A program made the translations under genes and the position numbers. From NCBI GenBank assembly GCA_040216765.1, contig JAVJON010000026.1, positions 1 through 64,000 of the forward strand: a stretch of DNA of 64,000 bases, in the 5' to 3' direction. Shown here in pieces: positions 16,269 through 23,872 of this stretch; position 1 is the stretch's first letter, and the number at the start of each line of letters is the position of its first letter. The notes beneath the pieces were generated by a model. It did no database searches. It was not told the DNA's origin and worked only from the letters and a program-made list of their open reading frames with translations. The stretch is from Marinibaculum sp040216765. Its GTDB lineage: Bacteria > Pseudomonadota > Alphaproteobacteria > Ferrovibrionales > Ferrovibrionaceae.

Positions 16269-17753
16269 TCAGTCGGCGGCGCCGGCGGCTTGGCGCTTCA
16301 GGTCGTCCTCCAGAGCGTAGGAACCCAGCATGCCATCCACCATGCCCGCCGCGCGATCCCAGTCATAGGTGCGGAAGGAGTGGTTCTTCGTCACGAAGGA
16401 CGCCCCGGCATAGAACATCTCGTACTGCGTGTGGCGGGAGGCGAATTCCGAGCCGATCGCATCCCAGGCCAGTTTGAAGAACTTCACCCGGCCGCGGGAA
16501 TCGGTCGCCGGCGATTGCTGGGTCGCGTCGATCAGTGCCGCCAGGTCGGGGTCGGCGAAGTCCGCCGCCGAGGAGGGCAGCATGATCAGCCCGCCGCCGG
16601 CCAGATCGCGCAGGGCGGTGATCACCTGGGCATAGAGCTGCTGGGTCAGCACCTGCGCCGCGTAAAGGGTGTGCCGGTCGGGCACGAAGAAGGCGCCGTG
16701 GCGGCTGCCCTTCACCTCCATGGCATGGACCATGGCATCGACCATGGCGCCCTGCGCGGCAAGCTGGCCCAGCGCCTCGCGCACCTGCGGGAAGCCGGTC
16801 GTGCCGTTGACCTCCGCGATGCGCCGGCCCAGGCCGATCAGGAAACGCATCTTCACCATCAGCCGCACCTGCGCCTGGTAGTTCTGGAAGACATGGGCCG
16901 GGGTGGCATGGAACTGGCGCTGGCACATCGCCACGTCCTGGTTGATGAAGACCCGGTCCCAGGGCACCTGGACATCGTCGAAATAGAGCACCGCATCGTT
17001 CTCGTCGAAGCGGCTGGCCAGCGGGTTGTCGTAGACCGTGTGGGCCTGCGCCTCGTAGGACTTGCGCGACAGCACGTTCAGCCCCTTGGCGTTCATCGGA
17101 ATGGCGAAGGACAGGGCATGAGCGGCATCGCCCGGCGCCAGCGGCTGGATGCAGGTGACGAAGACCTCGTTGGCCATGATCGACGAGGTCGCCAGCATCT
17201 TCGCGCCCCGCACCGTCAGCCCGGCCGCGTCCTGGTCGACCACGCCCGCGGTGAAATGCTCGCCGGACTGCTCGTGCGCCGCCTTCGAACGGTCGGCCTG
17301 CGGGTTGATGATCACGTAGGTCAGGAACAGGTCGTTGTCGCGCGCGTAGCGGTAGTAATCGGCGAGCGCCCGGGCGCGCGCCGGATCATGGGCCTCGAAC
17401 ACCTCAAGCCCCATCGCCATGCCGGAAATGCAGGAGGCGACATGGTCGGGCGAGCGGCCGAGGAAGCCGGCATGCAGTTCCTGCCAGCGTTCCAGCGCCT
17501 GCCGCCGCCGCACCAGCGCCGCATAGTCCGCCGGCTGCTCCCAGATCCGGTTGCAGGGATTGCCGCCGCCGGCATCGTAGGTCATCAGCGCGGCATTGGC
17601 CGGGTCCGCGACGAAATCGTAGAGCGTGCCGCTGGTGGCGACCGCGTTGCGGAAGCCGCGATGCCGGGTGACATCGGGCACGGCCTTGCCGTCGATGAAC
17701 ACCGTGCGGCCGTCGTCCAGGGACGCGATGTGCTGTGCGCCGGTCCTCAGCAT
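16269..17753 (-). CDS. HpaB-family FADH2-dependent aromatic monooxygenase, large component
   Basis: A 494-residue protein matching the 4-hydroxyphenylacetate 3-hydroxylase/PvcC/chlorophenol monooxygenase family. It has an acyl-CoA-dehydrogenase-like fold with ARDNDLFLTYVIINPQADRS, KMLATSSIMANEVFV and the C-terminal HSFRTYDWDRAAGMVDGML. These enzymes use FADH2 delivered by a small reductase, and the reductase gene directly upstream overlaps this start by 7 bases. Because the operon lacks the homoprotocatechuate meta-cleavage genes and instead has a cupin and DUF2848 protein, the substrate is probably not 4-hydroxyphenylacetate itself. Another phenol or heteroaromatic is an open option. Confidence 0.88.
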   Translation of the reverse strand: MLRTGAQHIASLDDGRTVFIDGKAVPDVTRHRGFRNAVATSGTLYDFVADPANAALMTYDAGGGNPCNRIWEQPADYAALVRRRQALERWQELHAGFLGRSPDHVASCISGMAMGLEVFEAHDPARARALADYYRYARDNDLFLTYVIINPQADRSKAAHEQSGEHFTAGVVDQDAAGLTVRGAKMLATSSIMANEVFVTCIQPLAPGDAAHALSFAIPMNAKGLNVLSRKSYEAQAHTVYDNPLASRFDENDAVLYFDDVQVPWDRVFINQDVAMCQRQFHATPAHVFQNYQAQVRLMVKMRFLIGLGRRIAEVNGTTGFPQVREALGQLAAQGAMVDAMVHAMEVKGSRHGAFFVPDRHTLYAAQVLTQQLYAQVITALRDLAGGGLIMLPSSAADFADPDLAALIDATQQSPATDSRGRVKFFKLAWDAIGSEFASRHTQYEMFYAGASFVTKNHSFRTYDWDRAAGMVDGMLGSYALEDDLKRQAAGAAD

Positions 17754-18289
17754 GGCCGGGTCCTCCCTTCGGGTTCGAGTCCCAGAAGCTGCCCGGCATA
17801 GAACAGCAGCGGGTCGCCATCGTCGCGCAGGGCCAGACGCAGCACTTCGACGACGAAGATGTCATGGTCGCCGGCCGGATGGCGGGCGTGGGGCCGGCAC
17901 TCGAAGCAGGCCAGCGCGTCGGCCAGGATCGGCGCTCCGCCTTGGCCGCGGTCGAACGCAAGGTTCTGCCATTTTGCACCGGGCCGCTCGCCCGGCTCCT
18001 GCCGGCCGAAGCGGCGCGCCAGTTCGGCTTGCGCACGGTCCAGCACATGGATCGCAAAGCTCGGCGCCTGGCGGAACAGGGCCAGGCTGCGGAGGCCGTG
18101 ACCCATGCTGAACAGCACCAGCGGCGGCTGCAGCGAGACGGCGTTGAAAGAGCTGACGGTCGCGCCGGCCGGCATGCCGTCGGGCGCGCTGGCGGTGACG
18201 ATGGTGACGCCGGTGGCAAAGCGGCCGAGTGCGCCGCGGAAGGCCCGCGGGTCGCCCGGCGCAGCGGCGCAATAGCCGCGCCCGGTCAT
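17747..18289 (-). CDS. Flavin reductase of two-component monooxygenase
   Basis: A 180-residue flavin reductase domain protein. FRGALGRFATGVTIVTA near residue 17 and ATVSSFNAVSLQPPLVLFS are the FMN/FAD-binding signatures of HpaC-like reductases, and FECRPHARHPAGDHDIFVVEV is the usual C-terminal His-containing segment. It reduces free flavin with NAD(P)H for the adjacent monooxygenase. Its start overlaps the MarR stop by 4 bases and its stop overlaps the monooxygenase start by 7, so all three are translationally coupled. Confidence 0.9.
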   Translation of the reverse strand: MTGRGYCAAAPGDPRAFRGALGRFATGVTIVTASAPDGMPAGATVSSFNAVSLQPPLVLFSMGHGLRSLALFRQAPSFAIHVLDRAQAELARRFGRQEPGERPGAKWQNLAFDRGQGGAPILADALACFECRPHARHPAGDHDIFVVEVLRLALRDDGDPLLFYAGQLLGLEPEGRTRPC

Positions 18290-18837
18290 CTACCGCCTGC
18301 CCTGCGCGGCTGCCGGCCGAGGCTGTCGACCAGGGCCAGGGCATGGTCGGCATCGGCGACCAGATGGCCGGCAATCCGCCCCAGCCGATCGAAATCCGCG
18401 CGGCTGAGGCTGGCGAACAGGGCATCGTTGACGGGCCGCTGCCGCGGCGCCAGCGCGTCCAGCCGGGCGCGGGCCGCCGCGGTGACGGTCAGCAGGACCC
18501 GGCGCCGGTCGCGCGGGTTGGGTCGCTTCTCAACCAGCCCTTCGGCGGCGAGTTTGCCGGCCTCGATGGTCACGAAGGCGCCGCTGAGGCCCAGATGGTC
18601 GGCGATCCGCTTCACCCCGACACCCTCCTCGCCCTGCAGATGGGCGATGCAGATCAGGATCGTGTACTGGATGCCGGACAGGCCGATCATCCGCCCCAGT
18701 CCGGTGCGCACCGCCTCCAGCCGCCCGGCGAAGGCGAGCAGCCGGTGCACCAGCTGGCGGAACCGGGCATCGCCGTCATCGTCCAGCAGTTCCGGCCGGC
18801 CGATCGTCAGCGGCAGGTCCTTTCGACCGCGGTCCAT
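18286..18837 (-). CDS. MarR-family transcriptional regulator
   Basis: A 183-residue winged-HTH regulator; the ATG at 18837 is chosen because the longer frame reads back into an intergenic repeat. The HTH reads VGVKRIADHLGLSGAFVTIE and the wing NPRDRRRVLLTVT, both canonical for MarR. It is the first gene of the monooxygenase operon and thus probably autoregulates it in response to an aromatic inducer. The operon promoter probably lies beyond the repeat, in the AT-rich stretch 18963-19005. The family member HpaR is the closest functional analogy, but that is inference. Confidence 0.85.
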   Translation of the reverse strand: MDRGRKDLPLTIGRPELLDDDGDARFRQLVHRLLAFAGRLEAVRTGLGRMIGLSGIQYTILICIAHLQGEEGVGVKRIADHLGLSGAFVTIEAGKLAAEGLVEKRPNPRDRRRVLLTVTAAARARLDALAPRQRPVNDALFASLSRADFDRLGRIAGHLVADADHALALVDSLGRQPRRAGGR

Positions 18838-18864
18838 GATGCGTCCCCTGTGCCAACCGAACGG

Positions 18865-18960
18865 GTCATGGTCGGCCCCCGAGCCGACCATCCATTCCGC
18901 AGCCCGCGAGGTCGTGCACCAAGGCCTGCGGAATGGATCCCGGCTCAAGGCCGGGATGAC
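18865..18960. repeat. Palindromic intergenic repeat, GTCAT...ATGAC type
   Basis: Same family as 12800-12897. It starts GTCATGGTCGG, with stem GGTCGG/CCGACC, and ends in the stem CCCGGC/GCCGGG followed by ATGAC. It sits 27 bases upstream of the MarR start codon on the minus strand, between the AT-rich putative promoter and the gene, so it would be transcribed as part of the 5' leader. Confidence 0.8.
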
Positions 18961-19011
18961 GCTGCAGGTTGCAGTTTAGCTTTGGAATTTAGTTATTGCA
19001 ATTGGAAGCAA

Positions 19012-20157
19012 TCACGCCGTGCCGCGGTCCGCGGGCCAGATGGCGCGTGGCGGGGCGGCCGCGGCGCGATAGCCCAGCGGCGCCAGCGCACGCAGGTCGG
19101 GGCCGTCGGCCAGGGCGATCTGCAACGGCGTGCCCAGATGATTGCCGGCCAGGGTGCAGCGGCCGCGCGGGCCCTCCACCACCGTGCCCTCGGCGGCCAG
19201 CTGCAGGCGGAACAGGTCCAGGCTGCCGGCGCGGGCCGCCAGGCCCGCCAGCAGGTGCAGGCCGTCATGGCAGGCGATTCCGAAGCGGTTGGGCACCGGG
19301 GCGGTGCGGCCGAACCGGCCGGCATAGCGGCTGCGGAAGGCCGTGCCCGCCGTGTCGGTGGAGGCATTGGCATAGCCGGTGGCCGAATAGAGGTTCCGCG
19401 CGGCCCCGGCGCCGATGCCCAGCAGGGCGTTCTCGCAGAGCACCGGCGCCGCACGGACGATCTGCCGGTGCAGGCCGCGGGCGCCGAACTGGCGGTTGAA
19501 CAGGATGCTGTCGGTGCCGACCAGGTAGATCAGCACCGCGTCCGCGCCGCTGCCGGCAATGCTGTCCAGGCAGGCGCCGAAATCCTCGCTGCCCAGCGGC
19601 AGCAGCGCCTCGCCCGCGATGCTGCCGTCCGCGGCCGCGATGTAGCGGCGCGCCAGGGCGAGCGAGCGGCGCGGAAAGACATAGTCGTTGCCGACCAGGT
19701 GCCAGCGGCGCACGCCCTTGTTGCGGGCCAGCCAGGCGAGCAGCGGCTCCAGCTGCATCTCCGGCGTCTCGCCGCAGACGAAGACGCCGAAGGCATAGGT
19801 GCCGCCCTCGTACAGGGTCGTGTAGATGTAGGGCACGCGGCCGGCCAGGGCCTCCACAAGGGCGATCCGGCTGGGGCTGACATGGGAGCCGAGCAGCGCC
19901 TCCACGCCGTCGGCGAGCATCGCCTCGGCGGCCGCCACCACCGCGGCCGGGCTGCCGCCGGCATCGCCGGTGACCAGCTCGATCGGCCGGCCGAGGATGC
20001 CGCCGGCGGCGTTGATCTCGGCGGCGGCAAGATCGGCGCAGGTGACGCTGGACGGGCCGAACAGGCCGATCGGGCCGCTCAGCGGCGCCAGCAGGCCGAC
20101 ACGCAACGGCCGCCCGCGCGCCGCCTTGCCCTCGCCGGTTGCCGAAACTGCTGCCAT
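19012..20157 (-). CDS. AmiC-like amide/branched-chain-type substrate-binding protein without signal peptide
   Basis: A 381-residue periplasmic-binding-protein fold of the amide/urea/branched-chain amino acid class: VGLLAPLSGPIGLFGPSS near residue 19, AAAEINAAGGILGRPIELV, and LLGSHVSPSRIALVE. The N-terminus MAAVSATGEGKAARG has no hydrophobic signal segment, and no in-frame extension supplies one, so it should be cytoplasmic. This is the pattern of AmiC, the amide sensor that controls an amidase operon by binding AmiR. A divergent MarR gene and an isochorismatase-type amidohydrolase follow. No ABC permease is adjacent, supporting a sensor role. Loss of a signal peptide by mis-start is a less likely alternative. 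Confidence 0.8.
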   Translation of the reverse strand: MAAVSATGEGKAARGRPLRVGLLAPLSGPIGLFGPSSVTCADLAAAEINAAGGILGRPIELVTGDAGGSPAAVVAAAEAMLADGVEALLGSHVSPSRIALVEALAGRVPYIYTTLYEGGTYAFGVFVCGETPEMQLEPLLAWLARNKGVRRWHLVGNDYVFPRRSLALARRYIAAADGSIAGEALLPLGSEDFGACLDSIAGSGADAVLIYLVGTDSILFNRQFGARGLHRQIVRAAPVLCENALLGIGAGAARNLYSATGYANASTDTAGTAFRSRYAGRFGRTAPVPNRFGIACHDGLHLLAGLAARAGSLDLFRLQLAAEGTVVEGPRGRCTLAGNHLGTPLQIALADGPDLRALAPLGYRAAAAPPRAIWPADRGTA

Positions 20158-20303
20158 CTTTCCCCTGTTCTCCGGGCATCTTCCACCGCGGCGACCCGCT
20201 CATGTATCATGGCGCCGGCGAGACGCTGCACCGACGGGGCCCCTGCCTGCGAGGCAGCGGGCGGGCTCCGAAGACGCGGATGCGGGGAGGGATTGAAACA
20301 GGC

Positions 20304-20744
20304 ATGCCCGAGCGAGGCAATCCGGCCGGCATCTATCTGGACTATGCGCTCGCCCAGGCCAGCGAGCGGGTGCGCCGCGACCTGCTCGCGGCGACGGCGC
20401 GGCATGGCGTGCCGCTGGAGGTCTGGCACATCCTGGCGCTGCTGCAGGACGGCAGGGGCCGGTCGATGGGCGAGGTGGCGCAGGCCGCGCTGCTGAGCCT
20501 GCCCACAGCCACCCGCACGGTCGACCGGATGGTGTCCGACAGCCTGGTCTATCGCGCGCCGGACCCGGCGGACCGGCGCAAGGTCCTGGTGCTGGCATCC
20601 GATCGCGGGCGGGCCCTGTGGCGCAAGGTCAAGCGCGACGCCGACCGCCACCAGAACGCGATGGCCGACCGCTTCGGCGACGAATGGCTGCGCGACCTGA
20701 TCGCCAGGCTCGACCATCTGGCCGCGGCGCCGGAGGCGGACTGA
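20304..20744 (+). CDS. MarR-family transcriptional regulator
   Basis: A 146-residue MarR protein. The HTH is SMGEVAQAALLSLPTATRTV with the wing DPADRRKVLVLASDRG. The ATG at 20304 follows GGGGAGGG at 20284-20291; in-frame ATGs further upstream would give an atypical N-terminal extension. It is divergent from the AmiC-like gene and 77 bases ahead of the isochorismatase-type hydrolase on the same strand, which it presumably controls. The inducer is unknown; an amide or carbamoyl compound would fit the neighbours. Confidence 0.85.
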   Translation: MPERGNPAGIYLDYALAQASERVRRDLLAATARHGVPLEVWHILALLQDGRGRSMGEVAQAALLSLPTATRTVDRMVSDSLVYRAPDPADRRKVLVLASDRGRALWRKVKRDADRHQNAMADRFGDEWLRDLIARLDHLAAAPEAD

Positions 20745-20821
20745 CCGCCCGATGGTCCTTCCACATGGAAGGGTCTGGCGCTAGGCTGGGGCAGCACAGG
20801 CTAACCGGGGAGGGTACGACC

Positions 20822-21460
20822 ATGGCCGATTACCAGCTGGTTCCATCGAAGACCGCATTGATCAATGTCGACATGCAGAACGCCTTCGTCGAGGGGACGC
20901 CGCTCTCGGCGCCCGGCGGCGTCGCCCTGCTGCAGCCGGTGAACCGGCTGGCGGCGGCCTGCCGCGAGGCCGGCATGATGGTGATCCATACCCTGCACGT
21001 GGTGCGCGCCGACGGCTCCAACCATGGCACCATGGGCGAACTGATCGAGCCGGTGCGCGCCGGCTATATCAACGAGGGGACGGAGACCGCGAAGCTGCAT
21101 CCCGGCGTCGATGTCGGGCCGCACGACATCATGCTGTACAAGCCGCGCTACGGCTCGTTCGCCGGCACCGACCTGGACATGATCCTGCGCGGCAACGGCA
21201 TCGACAGCATCATCGTCAGCGGCATCTGCACCAACATCTGCTGCGAGACCACGGCCCGCGAAGCCGGTATGCGCGACTATCACGTGTTCTTCACCAGCGA
21301 CGGCACCGAGACCTTCCCGGCCGGCGAGCTCAGCGTGGAGGAGATCAAGAAGGCGACCCTGACCACCCTGGGCCTGGCCTTCGCGAAGATCGTCAGCGTC
21401 GACGAGACCGTCGAGCTGATCCGCCGCGCCTCGAACGCGGTCCCCGCCGCCGCGGAATAG
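20822..21460 (+). CDS. Isochorismatase-family cysteine hydrolase
   Basis: A 212-residue alpha/beta cysteine hydrolase. The catalytic triad is visible as D17 (INVDMQNAF), K107 (MLYKPRYGSF) and C140 (GICTNICCETTARE), with the usual cis-peptide motif just before the nucleophile. The family includes N-carbamoylsarcosine amidase, nicotinamidase, ureidoacrylate hydrolase and isochorismatase. The neighbouring amide-sensor-like protein favours an amide or carbamoyl substrate, which is inference. A GGGGAGGG ribosome site lies at 20807-20814. The transcript probably ends at the paired hairpins 21485-21570. Confidence 0.88.
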   Translation: MADYQLVPSKTALINVDMQNAFVEGTPLSAPGGVALLQPVNRLAAACREAGMMVIHTLHVVRADGSNHGTMGELIEPVRAGYINEGTETAKLHPGVDVGPHDIMLYKPRYGSFAGTDLDMILRGNGIDSIIVSGICTNICCETTAREAGMRDYHVFFTSDGTETFPAGELSVEEIKKATLTTLGLAFAKIVSVDETVELIRRASNAVPAAAE

Positions 21461-21484
21461 GGCGCCGCACCGCCTGCGCCATGG

Positions 21485-21570
21485 GCCCCGGATCAAGTCC
21501 GGGGCGACGGCAATTGCGGTGTTTCGCGGCAAGCTCCTCCCCCGCCGTCATCCCGGCCGCTGAGCCGGGA
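21485..21570. repeat. Paired hairpin repeat, probable bidirectional terminator
   Basis: Two stems lie between convergent genes: GCCCCGGA/TCCGGGGC around TCAAG (21485-21505) and TCCCGGC/GCCGGGA around CGCTGA (21551-21570). The second is followed by TCCATGG, like other copies of the GTCAT-type intergenic repeat, but the halves are rearranged. It probably terminates both the hydrolase gene and the DUF1513 operon. Confidence 0.65.
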
Positions 21571-21615
21571 TCCATGGCTCGCTGTCGCCGCCGTGCCGCG
21601 CGAGGACCCTGGCCG

Positions 21616-22734
21616 CTACAGCGCCAGGGCGTGATTGTCCCAGCGTGGCGTCCGGCCGGGCGGCGCCAGGCGGGCGATCGGCGTCGCGCCCCCGGCGGCC
21701 AGGCGGACCAGGTCGCCGGTCCCGCCGGTGGCCAGGAAGCCTGCGCCCCAGGCGGCGAGGCCGCAGACATCCTCGATGGCATGGCTGGCGAGCGGCTGGC
21801 CGGTGGCTGCGTCCCACAGGGTCGCCAGGCTGCCCCGCGGGCCGGACGTGGCGATCAGCCGGCCATCGGCGCTGGCCGTCACCGAGCCGATATAGTTGCG
21901 ATAACGGCCGGCCAGGGCGGGGGGCATGGCCAGGCTGGACAGCCGGCCGCCGGCCGGGTCGAACCGGGCCAGCAGCGGCGGCAGGTCGGTCTGCGGCCCC
22001 TCGTACTGCCCGCCGATCCAGGCAATGCCCCGGCCGTCCACCGCGAGATGGCGCAGCGAGAGCCGGTGCAGCGCCGGCGGCAGGGCATCCTGCGCCAGGA
22101 TACGGCCGCCGGCGGCATCGAGCAGCGCCACCGACGGCTCCATGGTGGCGATGTTCAGCTTGGTGCGGCCATAGTCGGGATGGGTCTCTATACCGCCATT
22201 GGCAACCACCATCGTGCGGCCGCCGGGGAGCCAGTCCACCTGGTGCGGGCCGATGCCGTTCGTCTCGATCTCGCCGAGCCGGGCGAAGCCGGCGGCGGCA
22301 TCGTAGACGCCGATCACGCCGGTCGCCGTCTCATAGGCGTTCTCGCAGGCATAGAGCAGCCGGCCATCGGCGGAGAACAGGCCATGGCCATAGAAATGCC
22401 GGCCCGGCGCGCAGGCAAAGCGCAGGGCCGTGCCGTCGCCCGGCGCCAGCATCACCGCGAACGTGCCGGGCCGCCGGGCGAAGGCGACAAGGCGGCCGCT
22501 GGCGCCATGCCAGGCGAAGCCGTGGCCGCGGCCGGGCAGGGCTTCCTGCCGGCCGATACGGCCCTCCGCATCCAGCAGGCAGAGGGCGTAGCCGCGATCC
22601 GCCGTCGCGGCGGTGACCGCAAAGCGCGGTGCGGGGGCGGGCGCCGCCCGGCCGGGCCGGGACAGGCCGGCGAGGGCGGCGGAAGCGCCGGCCGCCAGCA
22701 GGAAGTGCCGCCGGTCAGTCGCCGTCATAGGCAT
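21616..22734 (-). CDS. DUF1513 beta-propeller protein, Tat-exported
   Basis: A 372-residue protein with a Tat-type signal peptide (DRRHFLLAAGASAALAGL, cleavage after about residue 30 in GRAAP). The rest is a repeated beta-rich pattern (HGHGLFSADGRLLYACEN, GIGPHQVDWLPGGRTMVVAN, ASADGRLIATSGPRG) typical of a seven-bladed propeller. DUF1513 genes regularly end imelysin/di-heme oxidoreductase operons associated with iron uptake. Its start overlaps the end of the second imelysin gene by 20 bases. The exact biochemical role is unknown; periplasmic iron handling is inferred from context. Confidence 0.88.
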   Translation of the reverse strand: MPMTATDRRHFLLAAGASAALAGLSRPGRAAPAPAPRFAVTAATADRGYALCLLDAEGRIGRQEALPGRGHGFAWHGASGRLVAFARRPGTFAVMLAPGDGTALRFACAPGRHFYGHGLFSADGRLLYACENAYETATGVIGVYDAAAGFARLGEIETNGIGPHQVDWLPGGRTMVVANGGIETHPDYGRTKLNIATMEPSVALLDAAGGRILAQDALPPALHRLSLRHLAVDGRGIAWIGGQYEGPQTDLPPLLARFDPAGGRLSSLAMPPALAGRYRNYIGSVTASADGRLIATSGPRGSLATLWDAATGQPLASHAIEDVCGLAAWGAGFLATGGTGDLVRLAAGGATPIARLAPPGRTPRWDNHALAL

Positions 22735-23872
22735 TGAACATCACCTTCATGCCCAGCGCGCCCGGCATCTGGTCCTGCAGCAGGTTGCGCAGGCGGTCGG
22801 TCAGCAGCGCCAGGTAGTTCACCGGCCCGCGCCGCGCGGGATCGGCCGCGGCCTCGCCCAGGGGGCCAGCAAGCGACTCCAGCGCCGCGAAGGTGTTGCG
22901 ATAGACGATGTCGACCCCGTCCTGCAGCGCCGGCGCCCGGTCGCGGGTGGCCGCGGCGATGCCGGCGCGATCGGCCAGGCCTTGCAGGCCCTTCAGGTTG
23001 GCGCGCAGCGCCATGTTGGTCAGCCCGCTGCGGCGGAACGGCGCCAGGTTGGGGCGGGCATCCGCAGGCCCGCTGCCGATCGCCGGCAGCAGCTTCTGGT
23101 CGCGCAGGGCATGCAGGCCGGTGCCGGGGATGTCGGTGATGCGGACCGCGGCCTCCTCGGCATCGCGGAACAGCGGGTTGTCGGGGCCCGGTGCCAGCAG
23201 CAGCGCGGCGAAGCCCTCCGGGTCGTGCCAGTCCGCCGCCGCCGCGCCGGCGATCGCGGCGATATTGCCTGCCACCGCGGCGGCGAAGGCGCAGCGATAT
23301 CCGGCCGGCCCGGTCGCCAGGCTCTCCGCGCCGCTGCCGTAGAACAGGAATTCCAGCGCCGGCAGGCCCTGCAGCGCGATGCTGGCATCCGCCATGCCCT
23401 CGCGCGTGACGAGGCCCGGATCGGCCTTGGCCAGCGCGGCCTGGACATGCCGCAGGGTGATGCTCTTGCGGTCCGGCCAGAAATACAGCCGGTCGGCCCG
23501 GTTCGCGTCGGTCATCGGCCCCAGGCGGATATACTCCACGGCGGACCAGGCCTGCAGGGTTTCGGCGAAGGCGGTGCGCGCGGCATCGAGCGAAGCGGCG
23601 GACGGCGCGGCGCAGAGCGCACCGGTCGTCACCTCCAGCACGCCCGCGGACCGTGCCAGATTGTCGAAGCCGGGCCGGATGGCATGCTCCAGGGCATCCG
23701 CCACGATGGCGCGCAGGCTGTCGTCGGGCAGCGGGTCGGCGGCCCGGGCCGGCTGGGCGGCCCCCAGCAGCAGGACCATCGGCACCAGGACCATCGGCAG
23801 CAGGACCACCGGCAGCAGGACCACCGGCAGCAGCACCACCGGGCGCAGGAAGGGGGCAAGCAGGGCCTTCAT
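22715..23872 (-). CDS. Imelysin-family protein (second, iron-uptake operon)
   Basis: A 385-residue secreted or membrane-anchored imelysin-type protein. The ATG at 23872 overlaps the end of the di-heme oxidoreductase gene by 4 bases. The N-terminal hydrophobic segment is unusually long and repetitive (PVVLLPVVLLPVVLLPMVL, residues 10-28), ending in AQPARAADP, a good signal-peptidase site. The family core shows ALQGLPALEFLFYGSG where the sister protein has GYHAIEFLLWG, so the GxHxxE histidine is replaced by proline. Imelysins bind iron or act in the periplasm with EfeO-like logic; the catalytic reputation of the family is doubtful here. Confidence 0.85.
   Translation of the reverse strand: MKALLAPFLRPVVLLPVVLLPVVLLPMVLVPMVLLLGAAQPARAADPLPDDSLRAIVADALEHAIRPGFDNLARSAGVLEVTTGALCAAPSAASLDAARTAFAETLQAWSAVEYIRLGPMTDANRADRLYFWPDRKSITLRHVQAALAKADPGLVTREGMADASIALQGLPALEFLFYGSGAESLATGPAGYRCAFAAAVAGNIAAIAGAAAADWHDPEGFAALLLAPGPDNPLFRDAEEAAVRITDIPGTGLHALRDQKLLPAIGSGPADARPNLAPFRRSGLTNMALRANLKGLQGLADRAGIAAATRDRAPALQDGVDIVYRNTFAALESLAGPLGEAAADPARRGPVNYLALLTDRLRNLLQDQMPGALGMKVMFNAYDGD
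23771..23845. repeat. Five tandem 15-bp repeats encoding the signal-peptide core
   Basis: Units of CAGGACCATCGGCAC type (plus-strand sense) occur five times without gaps: 23771, 23786, 23801, 23816 and 23831. On the coding strand they give V-V/M-L-L/V-P pentapeptides within the imelysin signal peptide. Tandem in-frame units of this kind can gain or lose copies by slippage without breaking the frame. Confidence 0.85.

Noticed and set aside
18838..18948. N-terminal extension of the MarR regulator
   Set aside because: The extra residues are translated from the palindromic repeat; the ATG at 18837 gives a normal MarR length.
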